DNA from: Pseudoalteromonas spongiae UST010723-006
GTDB taxonomy: Bacteria > Pseudomonadota > Gammaproteobacteria > Enterobacterales > Alteromonadaceae
Direction: 5' to 3'
Length of the DNA stretch: 64,000 bases
NCBI RefSeq assembly: GCF_000238255.3
Contig: NZ_CP011039.1
Coordinates: 1 to 64,000 of the forward strand
A model generated the notes under the pieces. That model did no database searches, was not told the DNA's origin, and was given only the letters and a program-made list of their open reading frames with translations. Every line of letters starts with the position of its first letter. Within the stretch, counting starts at the first letter, position 1. Positions 39,940 through 48,384 of the stretch are shown one piece after another. The translations under genes were made by a program, and so were the position numbers.

Positions 39940-40758
39940 CTAAGCTATCTTGGCTTCTTCTTGCGGTGAAAAAATCACTGTTGGGTCGATAATAATACTG
40001 TGCTTATTATTCATATTAATCAGCCCTTTCATCATATGCCTAGTTTGTGGGTCAATATCAAAACCTACCGAAGTTAATTGCTCTAGTGGTTTAATATCGT
40101 CTTTATGAACCGTTAAAGAGTCTTCCACCTTATCTACCAACAAGCCTATATGAGGGGTTTTACCATCTTTGGTGGTAAAGATGATAATGGGTTTGTAATC
40201 AAGAGTGATCTGCTCTCTTGCTGTTTGGAATAACCTGACGAGCACGGTAAATATCTTACGTTTCTTTTCATGGAAGAGTGTTAGGGCTCTTCCTGATGTG
40301 TCGTTAGCGTTTACACTTAACAATTCTTCTGCCATAGCATGCAGTTCTCGATGTGGTTTATCGAACTTGTCGAGTATTACGCGTAATTCTTCGTTGTCTG
40401 TTTTGAAGTTATTATACCAAGTGCCAAATGCGCATTTGTCTGGATCTTTGGCTTTTTCGAACGGTGTGCCATTGGCGAGGCTACTTTCTAACGCATCAAG
40501 CCAATCTAAATGATCTTTTTCTCTGGCAATAAGTAAATCTGAAAGAGCTTGATTGGCAACTTGAGTCGACTCTTTGTTTAGAACAATACCAAGATCAAAG
40601 ATGGGGGTTGGCGTGCCTAAATAATCCTTTACGCCAATAAAGCTTTTATTATCGTTGGGTAATTCGGTTAGGTTATTTTCATATCGTTCTGTTAATAAAA
40701 TATCGAGTATTTTTAAAGCGATCGTCTTAGAGCCAACTTTAAAATTAATAAAGTCCAT
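39940..40758 (-). CDS. CheW-like protein with inserted CZB zinc-sensing domain
   Basis: The N-terminal part (MDFINFKVGSKTIALKILDIL) and the C-terminal part (IIIFTTKDGKTPHIGLLVDKV...LINMNNKHSIIIDPTVIF) are the two halves of a CheW fold. Between them, residues 75-180 form a CZB domain with the ligand set H83 (DHLDWL), C109 (KCAFGTWY), H136 and H140 (PHRELH). CZB domains bind zinc and can sense hypochlorous acid through the Cys. The 272-aa protein may couple zinc or oxidant sensing to CheA or another partner; that is inference. I start at ATG 40758, where the CheW fold begins. Confidence 0.88.
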   Translation of the reverse strand: MDFINFKVGSKTIALKILDILLTERYENNLTELPNDNKSFIGVKDYLGTPTPIFDLGIVLNKESTQVANQALSDLLIAREKDHLDWLDALESSLANGTPFEKAKDPDKCAFGTWYNNFKTDNEELRVILDKFDKPHRELHAMAEELLSVNANDTSGRALTLFHEKKRKIFTVLVRLFQTAREQITLDYKPIIIFTTKDGKTPHIGLLVDKVEDSLTVHKDDIKPLEQLTSVGFDIDPQTRHMMKGLINMNNKHSIIIDPTVIFSPQEEAKIA

Positions 40759-40874
40759 ATAAGATTCATTCCTAACATTCTCATTTATTAAATAGAGCAT
40801 AGTTGAGCTTATCAAAAATGCACGTATGATAAGTAGCTAACTCACCGAATATTATATTAAAAGATAGTTTAGCA

Positions 40875-42035
40875 ATGAAAAATAAACGCCAGCTACTGAT
40901 TACCAGCTTAGCACTGTTTTTAAGTGCAAATACATACGCAAACCAAAATGTAATCTCGCAAAGTGTCGAAGAGTTACGATTAACTAAACTCAACACCGTC
41001 GATGCAAGCTTGGTTAACCACAAAGCAATGTCACAATTTGCGAAACAATGGCAAACCGTAAGTAATTACGCAGAAGCTAAACAGTTACTCTTGACAGTAG
41101 GCACAAAGTTATGGTCTGAAGTTAAAGCACAGGTGCAATCTAACCAGCGATATGACGATAGACCGCTTTACTGGCAACGCCTCGCGGTTAAATCACAACT
41201 AAAGAACAAGCCGCTTAATTTTTCAAAAGCCGAACTAGCTAGCCTGTTAGAAGTGTTTGAAACAGTATCTCGTGGGTACTCTGATATTGATTACCGTGAA
41301 AGCGCAGATACGCAAATTTTTATTACCGGTTTTGACCCGTTCTTATTAGATAGAAATATTGCGCAAAGTAACCCTTCAGGACTTGCGGCATTAGCGTTAG
41401 ATGGAAAGGTTATTGAGCTTAATGGTAAGCAAGCCGAAATCAATGCGGTTATTGTACCGGTGCGTTATGAAGATTTTGATCAAGGTGAAATAGAATCACT
41501 GTTAGCGCCCATTTACTTAGGTGGACAAGTAGATTTAGTTTCTACTGTTTCAATGGGTAGAGAGCATTTTGATCTTGAGCGTTTTCCTGGTAAGCGTCGT
41601 AGTGTAACTGCGCCAGATAATTTAAATGTACTATCAGGTGGCACAAAAGAAGCGCCAATTATTTCAAAGTTAGCAGGCGAAACTCTCTCGGGTGATGAGT
41701 TTGTTGAATTTAGCTTGCCCGTTGCTGCGATGCAAAAGGCAAAAGGGCAATATCAAGTAAACGATAACTTAAAAGTAGTGACGTTAGAAAAAGGCGAGTT
41801 ACAACCTAAATCGCTTTCTGAGTTAAATGGATTAACGGCGGTTTCTGGTGGTGGCGGTGGTTATCTTTCGAATGAGATCTCGTATCGCAGTATTCGTTTG
41901 CAAAATCAATTAGGCACGAAAGTACCAACTGGTCATATACATACACCGCGTATTAAAACGTTTGACGATGCAACCAATAAAGCGATTGTGAATCAAATTG
42001 AAGCCATGCTTAAGCAGGCGATACCTGTTATTTAG
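40875..42035 (+). CDS. Secreted pyroglutamyl-peptidase I (C15)-like protein lacking the catalytic Cys
   Basis: A signal peptide (1-22, ending TYA) and about 120 extra residues precede a domain like bacterial Pcp. Matching motifs are FITGFDPFLLDRNIAQSNPSG, VPVRYEDFD and, near the C-terminus, GGGGGYLSNE and PTGHIHTPR. In Pcp the YxCN cysteine is the nucleophile; here that position is S332, while H356 is kept at the right spacing (24 versus 23 residues). The protein is thus either inactive, a serine variant or of different function. It is divergent from the CheW-CZB gene and overlaps the convergent gene by 8 bp. Confidence 0.8.
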   Translation: MKNKRQLLITSLALFLSANTYANQNVISQSVEELRLTKLNTVDASLVNHKAMSQFAKQWQTVSNYAEAKQLLLTVGTKLWSEVKAQVQSNQRYDDRPLYWQRLAVKSQLKNKPLNFSKAELASLLEVFETVSRGYSDIDYRESADTQIFITGFDPFLLDRNIAQSNPSGLAALALDGKVIELNGKQAEINAVIVPVRYEDFDQGEIESLLAPIYLGGQVDLVSTVSMGREHFDLERFPGKRRSVTAPDNLNVLSGGTKEAPIISKLAGETLSGDEFVEFSLPVAAMQKAKGQYQVNDNLKVVTLEKGELQPKSLSELNGLTAVSGGGGGYLSNEISYRSIRLQNQLGTKVPTGHIHTPRIKTFDDATNKAIVNQIEAMLKQAIPVI

Positions 42036-43140
42036 TAAACGTGAAATGATTTAAAAAAACTGTGTTGTTTTTAACTTTTTCGGCAAATTCAACATAGTTT
42101 CTTTTACGTTTGTCGAGCGCTTGCTTAACAATATTAAGTTGTTTTAATAAGCACTGGCGTGAGAATGGGGTACATGCTTCAGCCGCTTTGTAAAAGACAT
42201 AAGCATTCGCAAAGCCTTCTAAATGTACACGTGTAGGATCGTGAATGTTTACGCTTTCCATAGTTTTCTTGAAGCGTTTGCACCATTCTTCATAACACCC
42301 ATCAACTCTCGGGATGACTTCCGTTACTAGCACTTTGCTGGGTTGCTTAATGCGTGCAAAAAGTTCGTTACTTGAGACAAAAGAAACACTTGTATAATAC
42401 GGTTTAAAGCCTTGTTGGTCGGCTAAATTAATAAAATGGGCTAAAGGTTTATATGTGCCAACTAAGCAAATCGCTTGTGCGCCACTTTTCTTTAGTTTTT
42501 CTAATGCGCGCTCAATATCTTGGCTATTTCGCTTGAATCTGGCAATGGCTTTTGGCTTTAAGGAATATGGCAACATTGCTTTGGTAAGTGCATTTTGCAG
42601 TGAAAGACCAAACTCGTCAGCTTGAATTAAAAATGCAATTTTTGTCAGCCCTTTTTGTTTTACTAAGTAATCAATTTGCACCTTTGCTTCGTCGTTATAG
42701 CTGGCACGTAAATTAAAAATATGATCTTTATGGCGTAATAAGTCTGCGCCAGTGAACGGGGTAATAAACGGAATTTGGTGAGAATCGATAATGGGTTGAA
42801 TGGCACTAGATGTCGGGGTGCCAACATATGAGAAGAGAACATCAACTTTAGCGTTATTTATTAGGTGTCGAGTGTTATTTACCGTGAGGTGAGGTTCATA
42901 CTGGTCATCAAGTGCGAGTAATTCTATTTTTCGACCATTTACTCCACCGTTAGCATTTACTTGCTCAAAATAAGCGTCAGCTCCTTGTTTCAATTGCACG
43001 CCTAACTCTGCCGATGGACCGCTTAACGCTGCCGACATACCAAGTTTGATGGGTGGTTGCTGCGTTGCAAAGACAACTAGCGGAATACAGCAAATTACAA
43101 TGATTAGTTTAGAGATTAGGATAGTGATTACACCATTCAT
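42028..43140 (-). CDS. Orphan periplasmic ligand-binding protein (branched-chain amino acid type)
   Basis: A hydrophobic leader (about 1-25, ending VFA) precedes a type 1 periplasmic-binding fold. PIKLGMSAALSGPSAELG and the segment QGADAYFEQVNANGGVNGRKIELL are typical of the LivJ-like family (Peripla_BP_6). The length is 370 aa. No ABC permease or ATPase lies nearby, so a sensory or chemotaxis ligand-binding role is possible. It overlaps the 3' end of tmcA by 32 bp on the same strand and the previous convergent gene by 8 bp. Confidence 0.85.
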   Translation of the reverse strand: MNGVITILISKLIIVICCIPLVVFATQQPPIKLGMSAALSGPSAELGVQLKQGADAYFEQVNANGGVNGRKIELLALDDQYEPHLTVNNTRHLINNAKVDVLFSYVGTPTSSAIQPIIDSHQIPFITPFTGADLLRHKDHIFNLRASYNDEAKVQIDYLVKQKGLTKIAFLIQADEFGLSLQNALTKAMLPYSLKPKAIARFKRNSQDIERALEKLKKSGAQAICLVGTYKPLAHFINLADQQGFKPYYTSVSFVSSNELFARIKQPSKVLVTEVIPRVDGCYEEWCKRFKKTMESVNIHDPTRVHLEGFANAYVFYKAAEACTPFSRQCLLKQLNIVKQALDKRKRNYVEFAEKVKNNTVFLNHFTFTK

Positions 43141-45157
43141 AAGCGGCTTGCTTTAGCGCAAAATTAAGTTGTTTTTTCCCCGTTAATGCAAGAGCTTCGG
43201 TGACCTTAGTCTCAGGCATATTCTGTAATACTAGCTTAATTATTAACTTTCTAGAAATACTTTCTAGTTTATTTAGTAAACAAGGATTTACATAAACTTG
43301 TTGAGCTAGGACAAAGCGTGCTTGGTCAAAGCTGATTTGCCCTTCACTAAATCTTTTTACTAAGTTATTGCTGCTAGTGTATTGCTGGTTTGATGAAATC
43401 AAGTTTGCGCTAATGCCTAATACTAATTCGCTTGGCAGGTGCGAAAACGAACGCGCTAACTCAAACAAAAATTGCTGCTTGAAATGGGATTTGAGCAATG
43501 TCTGTTGGTCTAAATAAACATTTGAAGCCTTAATGACTAAGCAAGAATGTTCACCGCTTGCTTTATCTTGCTTGGCACCGAGTTTAATAATGTGATAGTT
43601 CTGCTTAAACCAAAAGTTGCAAAGTTTGGCTTCTGCGCCAAAACTCGCCCCTATAAAGTCAACATCAGGCGATAGCGTTTTCTCAATGGTATTTAACAGT
43701 TGTGTGCCAATATTGTCACCTTGGCAATAAGGATTAACGGCAATACGCACAATGCGAGCATAACGAGCTGCAAGCAAGTGTTGTTCGCCGAGTAAACACG
43801 CAGTAGATTGCGCCAGCATATTGCCTTGAGGACGGCGTTCCCCCGCAATAATTTGTGATGCTAACGGATCGGTTAGTTCACCTTCTAGCGCAACCAATGC
43901 AGCTGCTAATAAAATGCCATTTTGTTCAGCAACAAACACCTTCAAGTTATTGCCATCGAGCATATGTCTTAAGTCATTTACGCTAGTTTGATAATGCGCC
44001 ATCACTAAAATAGCGAATATTTGTTTAAGTAATGCGTTATCGTTTATGAGTTGTTGCTGTGAAATTGCGTAAAACGCAATGTCGTCTTGGTGATTTATAC
44101 TTAGCTGCTTAAAGTCCGCATCGAGCACTAATAGTTGGTTAATGGTATTTTCTAGCGGGTCATTTTCAGCGTAACGCATTGGAGCAGATAGCTCTGTAAT
44201 AAAACAGTTGTTGCGCGTAGCTTTTAGATGAGGAATAAAGCGTAAATTAAACCCTCTCCCCGTGCCTTCATAGCCATGAAGTGTTGTTGCAAAACCAAGC
44301 TTTATCGGTAAATCGAGCGCCTTTTTTAATAAGCTTACAGGTAAGGTTGCCGCTTCATCAATTAATACTAAATCGTAGTGTGTGGCTTGGTTTAGCAATG
44401 CATCAGGTGCAATAAAATCAAGCTTTACGTCATCATCAGTTAATTTCTCGAAGTGTTTATATACAGTGGCAACAGTTTGCTTATGATGGGCACAAATTGC
44501 TACGCGCTTACCTTGCGAAACATAATTTGCGGCAAGCATGCCGAGTGTTGCAGATTTTCCTCTGCCTCTATCGGCGGTTAGTAAAAATGTGGCGCGGCGC
44601 TTAGTGATAAATTTGGTTAAATCAGCCACTAACTCTTGCTGTTGTTGATACTGAGAACTCTCAGTTGCAGCGTACATTGGGATTGCTGGCAGTGCATTTT
44701 GCTCTGAAACAATTAAAGTGTGCTCGTCGTTCTTAAAATGCGAAATTAACCGAATTTGAAAAAGTGAAACAGGCTTGTGTGGTTTATTGGCACTTTGAAA
44801 ACGAGCAAACGCGGGATCCGCTGTCTTGATGTAACGTTCAAAGCTTGGCATTAGCAGCACGATTAGGCCACCTGCTTTTACCGTACCAGCCACAGTTGCT
44901 AGCTTGTCTGGCATTAGCCCTGAATTTACGTCAAACACCACTGTGCTGTACTCTTGCCCTAATAACTGGTGATTATGCTCAGGCCAAAAATTAACTGAAG
45001 GGTGATTACTCAGGGTTAATAAATCGGGGTAAACCGTTTTTAAGGTATCAACTTGTTGCCAACACCAATGCTCACACCCTGACAAAACCAATAACTGACG
45101 ATGCTTACTCGTTAGCAGCGACTGGTGTAATTGGTTAAGCCAGGTGTTAGTCAGCAT
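43109..45157 (-). CDS. tmcA: tRNA(Met) cytidine acetyltransferase TmcA
   Basis: TmcA acetylates the wobble cytidine (ac4C34) of elongator tRNA-Met using acetyl-CoA and ATP. The helicase-like module has Walker A TADRGRGKSATLG and a DEAA-type motif LVLIDEAATLP. The GNAT domain has RIVRIAVNPYCQGDNIGTQLL. The N-terminal DUF1726 and the C-terminal tRNA-binding tail complete 682 aa (671 in E. coli). It begins 3 bp after uvrD, so it is likely in the uvrD transcript. Confidence 0.95.
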   Translation of the reverse strand: MLTNTWLNQLHQSLLTSKHRQLLVLSGCEHWCWQQVDTLKTVYPDLLTLSNHPSVNFWPEHNHQLLGQEYSTVVFDVNSGLMPDKLATVAGTVKAGGLIVLLMPSFERYIKTADPAFARFQSANKPHKPVSLFQIRLISHFKNDEHTLIVSEQNALPAIPMYAATESSQYQQQQELVADLTKFITKRRATFLLTADRGRGKSATLGMLAANYVSQGKRVAICAHHKQTVATVYKHFEKLTDDDVKLDFIAPDALLNQATHYDLVLIDEAATLPVSLLKKALDLPIKLGFATTLHGYEGTGRGFNLRFIPHLKATRNNCFITELSAPMRYAENDPLENTINQLLVLDADFKQLSINHQDDIAFYAISQQQLINDNALLKQIFAILVMAHYQTSVNDLRHMLDGNNLKVFVAEQNGILLAAALVALEGELTDPLASQIIAGERRPQGNMLAQSTACLLGEQHLLAARYARIVRIAVNPYCQGDNIGTQLLNTIEKTLSPDVDFIGASFGAEAKLCNFWFKQNYHIIKLGAKQDKASGEHSCLVIKASNVYLDQQTLLKSHFKQQFLFELARSFSHLPSELVLGISANLISSNQQYTSSNNLVKRFSEGQISFDQARFVLAQQVYVNPCLLNKLESISRKLIIKLVLQNMPETKVTEALALTGKKQLNFALKQAAYEWCNHYPNL

Positions 45158-45160
45158 AAT

Positions 45161-47332
45161 TTACATCGCTTGTAATTTCGCATACATGGTCACTAGCCAC
45201 TTGGTACCATGATCATCAAAGTTAACTTGAATACGTGCCTGTGGGCCCGTACCCTCATAGTTTAGCACTGTACCTTCACCAAACTTGCCGTGCATTACAC
45301 GCTGGCCGAGTTTAAAGCCTGTATCGTTAAAGGTTTCTAAACTGATGGTATTACTAAAACGGCCTGTGGTTTTAGGCTTTGTAATTTGCGTTTTAATACG
45401 AATTTCATCTAGGCAATCTTCCGGTAATTCGCGAATAAAACGTGACGGGCTATGAAACTTTTCTTGTCCATATAAACGGCGGCTTTCAGCGTGACAAATA
45501 TAAAGCTTTTGCATGGCACGTGTCATACCTACATAGCACAGGCGACGTTCTTCTTCTAAACGGCCGGTTTCTTCTTGGCTTTGTTGCGACGGGAACATGC
45601 CTTCTTCAACGCCTGCCATAAATACCAGAGGGAACTCTAAGCCTTTGGCAGAGTGCAGTGTCATCATTTGCACTGCATCTTCGTGTTCGTCTGCTTGCCC
45701 CTCACCTGATTCAAGCGCGGTATATGCTAAAAAGCCATCAAGGGGTGAGCTAAATTCTTCTTCATCTGGCAGTTCGTATTGGCTAGTAGCGTTAATTAAT
45801 TCTTCTAAGTTCTCTACGCGTGCTTGGCCTTTCTCGCCTTTTTCTGCCATATACATCGCCATTAGACCTGATGTTTGAATCGCGTATTTAGTTTGTTTAT
45901 CTAGTGATTTATCGAGAATATTGTCTTCAATCTGATCGATCAGTTCAATAAATGAATTAACCGCATTGGCAGCACGCCCCGCTAAGTGTTTTTCTGCGAG
46001 TAAGGTTTTTGCTGCATACCAAAGTGGTAATGATTCGCTACGCGCACAGTCACGAATTTGGCTTAATGTGCGATCGCCAATGCCGCGCGTTGGGGTGTTA
46101 ATAATACGCTCAAATGCCGCGTCATCATTGCGGTTATTTACAATGCGTAAGTAGCATAATGCGTCTTTAATTTCTTGACGTTCGAAGAAGCGCATACCGC
46201 CGTAAATTCGGTAAGGAATTCGCGGTGATTGAATATTTAATTCTGATTCCAGTACACGTGATTGGGCGTTGTTGCGGTATAAAATGGCGCAGTCTTGCAG
46301 TGCATTACCTTGCTCAAACCAAGCCTTAATTTTACTTACAATAAAGCGGGCTTCGTCTAGTTCGTTATAAGCAGCGTAAACACCAATTTGTTCACCTTGA
46401 TTACCGTCAGTCCACAGCTCTTTACCCATACGTTCAGAGTTATTGGCAATTAAATGGTTTGCCGCCTTTAGAATATTACCCGTTGAACGATAGTTTTGTT
46501 CTAAGCGAATTGTTTGCGCATCAAAGTCACTAATAAACTGTTTTATATTCTCGATACGCGCGCCACGCCAGCCATAAATACTTTGGTCATCATCACCCAC
46601 AATCATGATCTTGTTGCTTTTACCAGCAATTAACTTTAACCATTGATATTGAATGGTGTTGGTATCTTGGAATTCGTCTACCAGCATATGCGGAAAACGT
46701 TGTTGGTAGTGGCGAAGTAAAGTTGGTTGGTCACGTAGTAATTCGAAACAACGCAGTAAAATTTCGGCAAAATCAACTAAACCTGCACGGTCACATGCTT
46801 CTTGGTAAGCGGTGTAAATACGCAGCATCATTTGTTCATTAGGGTCAAACGCTTGAATATATTTAGGACGTAAACCTTCGTCTTTTTTAGCGCCAATATA
46901 CCAAGCAGCTTGTTTGGCCGGCCATTTCTTCTCGTCAATATTCATTGCTTTCATCAAGCGACGGATCATCCTAACTTGATCGTCTGTGTCGAGAATTTGA
47001 AATGATTCTGGCAGGTTTGCTTCTTTATGATGGGCGCGAAGAATACGGTGGGATAAGCCGTGGAAAGTACCAATCCACATGCCGCCAACAGACGCCTTAA
47101 GCGTTGCTTCAACACGGCTGCGCATTTCTTTGGCTGCTTTGTTGGTAAAGGTTACCGCAAAAATACTGTAAGGCGATGCATGCTCAACTTGCATTAACCA
47201 AGCAATTCGATGGACAAGGACGCGGGTTTTACCTGAACCTGCGCCCGCCAGCACCAGCATATTTTGTAGCGGGGCGGCAACGGCTTCGCGTTGATTGTCA
47301 TTTAAACCATCTAATAATTCAGAAACGTCCAT
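45161..47332 (-). CDS. uvrD: DNA helicase II (UvrD)
   Basis: UvrD is a 3'-5' SF1 helicase used in nucleotide excision and mismatch repair. MDVSELLDGLNDNQREAV starts the protein, followed by the Q motif and Walker A LAGAGSGKTRVL (about 28-39). Further motifs are FTNKAAKEMR, LVDEFQDTN, GDDDQSIYGWRGA, LEQNYRSTGNI and MTLHSAKGLEFP, with a C-terminal tudor-like segment. The 723 aa match E. coli (720). A LexA-like box and promoter lie upstream at 47363-47414. Confidence 0.98.
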   Translation of the reverse strand: MDVSELLDGLNDNQREAVAAPLQNMLVLAGAGSGKTRVLVHRIAWLMQVEHASPYSIFAVTFTNKAAKEMRSRVEATLKASVGGMWIGTFHGLSHRILRAHHKEANLPESFQILDTDDQVRMIRRLMKAMNIDEKKWPAKQAAWYIGAKKDEGLRPKYIQAFDPNEQMMLRIYTAYQEACDRAGLVDFAEILLRCFELLRDQPTLLRHYQQRFPHMLVDEFQDTNTIQYQWLKLIAGKSNKIMIVGDDDQSIYGWRGARIENIKQFISDFDAQTIRLEQNYRSTGNILKAANHLIANNSERMGKELWTDGNQGEQIGVYAAYNELDEARFIVSKIKAWFEQGNALQDCAILYRNNAQSRVLESELNIQSPRIPYRIYGGMRFFERQEIKDALCYLRIVNNRNDDAAFERIINTPTRGIGDRTLSQIRDCARSESLPLWYAAKTLLAEKHLAGRAANAVNSFIELIDQIEDNILDKSLDKQTKYAIQTSGLMAMYMAEKGEKGQARVENLEELINATSQYELPDEEEFSSPLDGFLAYTALESGEGQADEHEDAVQMMTLHSAKGLEFPLVFMAGVEEGMFPSQQSQEETGRLEEERRLCYVGMTRAMQKLYICHAESRRLYGQEKFHSPSRFIRELPEDCLDEIRIKTQITKPKTTGRFSNTISLETFNDTGFKLGQRVMHGKFGEGTVLNYEGTGPQARIQVNFDDHGTKWLVTMYAKLQAM

Positions 47333-47362
47333 CGAAGTTAACTCTTTACCAAAATTGGCAAA

Positions 47363-47390
47363 AGTATAACAGGAGTTGATTTAATACCAA
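47363..47390 (-). promoter_or_regulatory. Predicted uvrD promoter
   Basis: On the minus strand TTGGTA (47390-47385), a 16-bp spacer and TATACT (47368-47363) precede uvrD by about 30 bp. The LexA-like box lies just upstream of the -35. Confidence 0.5.
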
Positions 47391-47398
47391 ATAGAATA

Positions 47399-47414
47399 CT
47401 GTTTTTATAAACAG
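47399..47414. promoter_or_regulatory. LexA-like SOS box upstream of uvrD
   Basis: CTGTTTTTATAAACAG has the invariant CTGT-N8-ACAG layout with an all A/T centre, the gammaproteobacterial LexA consensus. It lies 67-82 bp before uvrD, a known SOS gene in E. coli, and 4 bp beyond the stop codon of the small upstream gene. Confidence 0.7.
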
Positions 47415-47417
47415 GGG

Positions 47418-47759
47418 TTAGTTATCTATTGATTTTTTTTCACTAGCCTTTACATTGTGAGTAGGTTGTTGAAGCTCTGAATTTTTTGTTTCTAAGTACG
47501 TTTTAACAAACTTTGCTCTTTCGCTTTCAGGTAACGTTGCAATGATATTCTCAATATGCGCTATTTTTTGTTTTTCTTGAAAGTGAGAGATAATTCTGTC
47601 ACCGCTGATAAGGAAAAAGAGAATTAGCAGAGGGCCCATAACAGGAAATCCATTCCGTCCTTTTAGCTTTCCGTCTACATAAAGCTTCACCCCAGTTAGC
47701 CAGTTATTGGTTACGCGAACGTGATGGTCGTTTAAGTCGAATTCCCATTCTTTATACAT
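47418..47759 (-). CDS. Small membrane protein of unknown function (copy 1)
   Basis: I do not recognise the family. From ATG 47759 (ribosome site AAGGAC) it has 113 aa. MYKEWEFDLNDHHVRVTNNW is followed by KLYVDGKLKGR, then one predicted membrane helix (MGPLLILFFLISGDRII). A charged helix EKQKIAHIENIIATLPESERA and a Lys/Ser tail follow. The first 35 residues are clearly related to the start of the gene at 47952-48260, so the two are paralogues. They sit as a tandem insertion between uvrD and yigB. Confidence 0.6.
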   Translation of the reverse strand: MYKEWEFDLNDHHVRVTNNWLTGVKLYVDGKLKGRNGFPVMGPLLILFFLISGDRIISHFQEKQKIAHIENIIATLPESERAKFVKTYLETKNSELQQPTHNVKASEKKSIDN

Positions 47760-47784
47760 AATGTTAGTCCTTTTTATAATGTTG

Positions 47785-47940
47785 TTATTTTTTAAAAACA
47801 AAGTCGTTTGTTAAGCTGGCAATCACTTTTTCAATATGTCGTATTTGCTGTTTTTCACGATAAATTGAAAGCGGCGTTTCACTGCCAAAGAGAGTAAAAA
47901 TAGTAGGCTAAAGCCAATTAAGTATATTAACGTATCCGTT
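47785..47940 (-). pseudogene. Remnant of a third copy of the small membrane gene family
   Basis: Read on the minus strand, 47903-47785 encodes LSIYREKQQIRHIEKVIASL and ends with a stop at 47785-47787. This aligns with FQEKQKIAHIENIIATLPE of the intact copy 1. Upstream, in another frame, 47936-47875 encodes a membrane-helix-like stretch (TDTLIYLIGFSLLFLLSLAV). The frames do not join, so this looks like a decayed, frameshifted 3' end of a paralogue, possibly of the gene at 47952. Confidence 0.5.
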
Positions 47941-47951
47941 AACAAAGCCTG

Positions 47952-48260
47952 TTATTTACTAATAAGGCGCTGCGCCCGCAAGGGTACTCGCTCATGAGAG
48001 GAGTAGACGATAAACCTGTCTGAAGCTTGAGAAAGTTGCACTGTGACTTCAAGACTAAGCAAAGACCATGAAGGAGTTACGTCAATAATACCAATCTCGG
48101 AGAGGTTAGCCCTTAAAAGTACATCATCACGAAATGACAAATTGAGTTCACTAAAATCCCTTAAATCCCCATCAACATACAGTTTCATGACGTTATGCCA
48201 ATGATAGATAATGTGGATTTGGTGATGCTTGAGATTAAATTTCCATTCTTTTGTAAACAT
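47952..48260 (-). CDS. Small protein of unknown function (copy 2, paralogue of 47418-47759)
   Basis: The 102-aa protein begins MFTKEWKFNLKHHQIHIIYHW and KLYVDGDLRDF, matching copy 1 in pattern (KEW-F-L-HH, KLYVDG-L). The rest differs: it has no membrane helix and looks like a small beta-rich domain (SFRDDVLLRANLSEIGIIDV). A shared N-terminal module on different C-termini suggests recombination or degeneration. No function can be assigned. Confidence 0.55.
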   Translation of the reverse strand: MFTKEWKFNLKHHQIHIIYHWHNVMKLYVDGDLRDFSELNLSFRDDVLLRANLSEIGIIDVTPSWSLLSLEVTVQLSQASDRFIVYSSHERVPLRAQRLISK

Positions 48261-48347
48261 AACTGCTCTCTTATTTATTGAGTGCAGAATATGTTCTGTA
48301 ATGAGCTTATTAAAGTCATTAATGATGAGAGGTTATATTACGTGATG

Positions 48348-48379
48348 TAAGGAAATATCGTGTACGTGATATTTCCTTA
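48348..48379. repeat. 12-bp perfect inverted repeat downstream of yigB
   Basis: TAAGGAAATATC (48348-48359) and GATATTTCCTTA (48368-48379) are exact complements around an 8-nt centre GTGTACGT. The repeat lies 6 bp after the yigB stop. There is no T run; it may be a protein-binding palindrome or an RNA 3' structure. Confidence 0.6.
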
Positions 48380-48384
48380 AGTTA

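Noticed and set aside
47785..47801. N-terminal extension of the 47418 gene (about 14 residues upstream of ATG 47759)
   Set aside because: The ribosome site AAGGAC fits ATG 47759, and the extension would overlap the remnant paralogue; the paralogue starts at the equivalent point.
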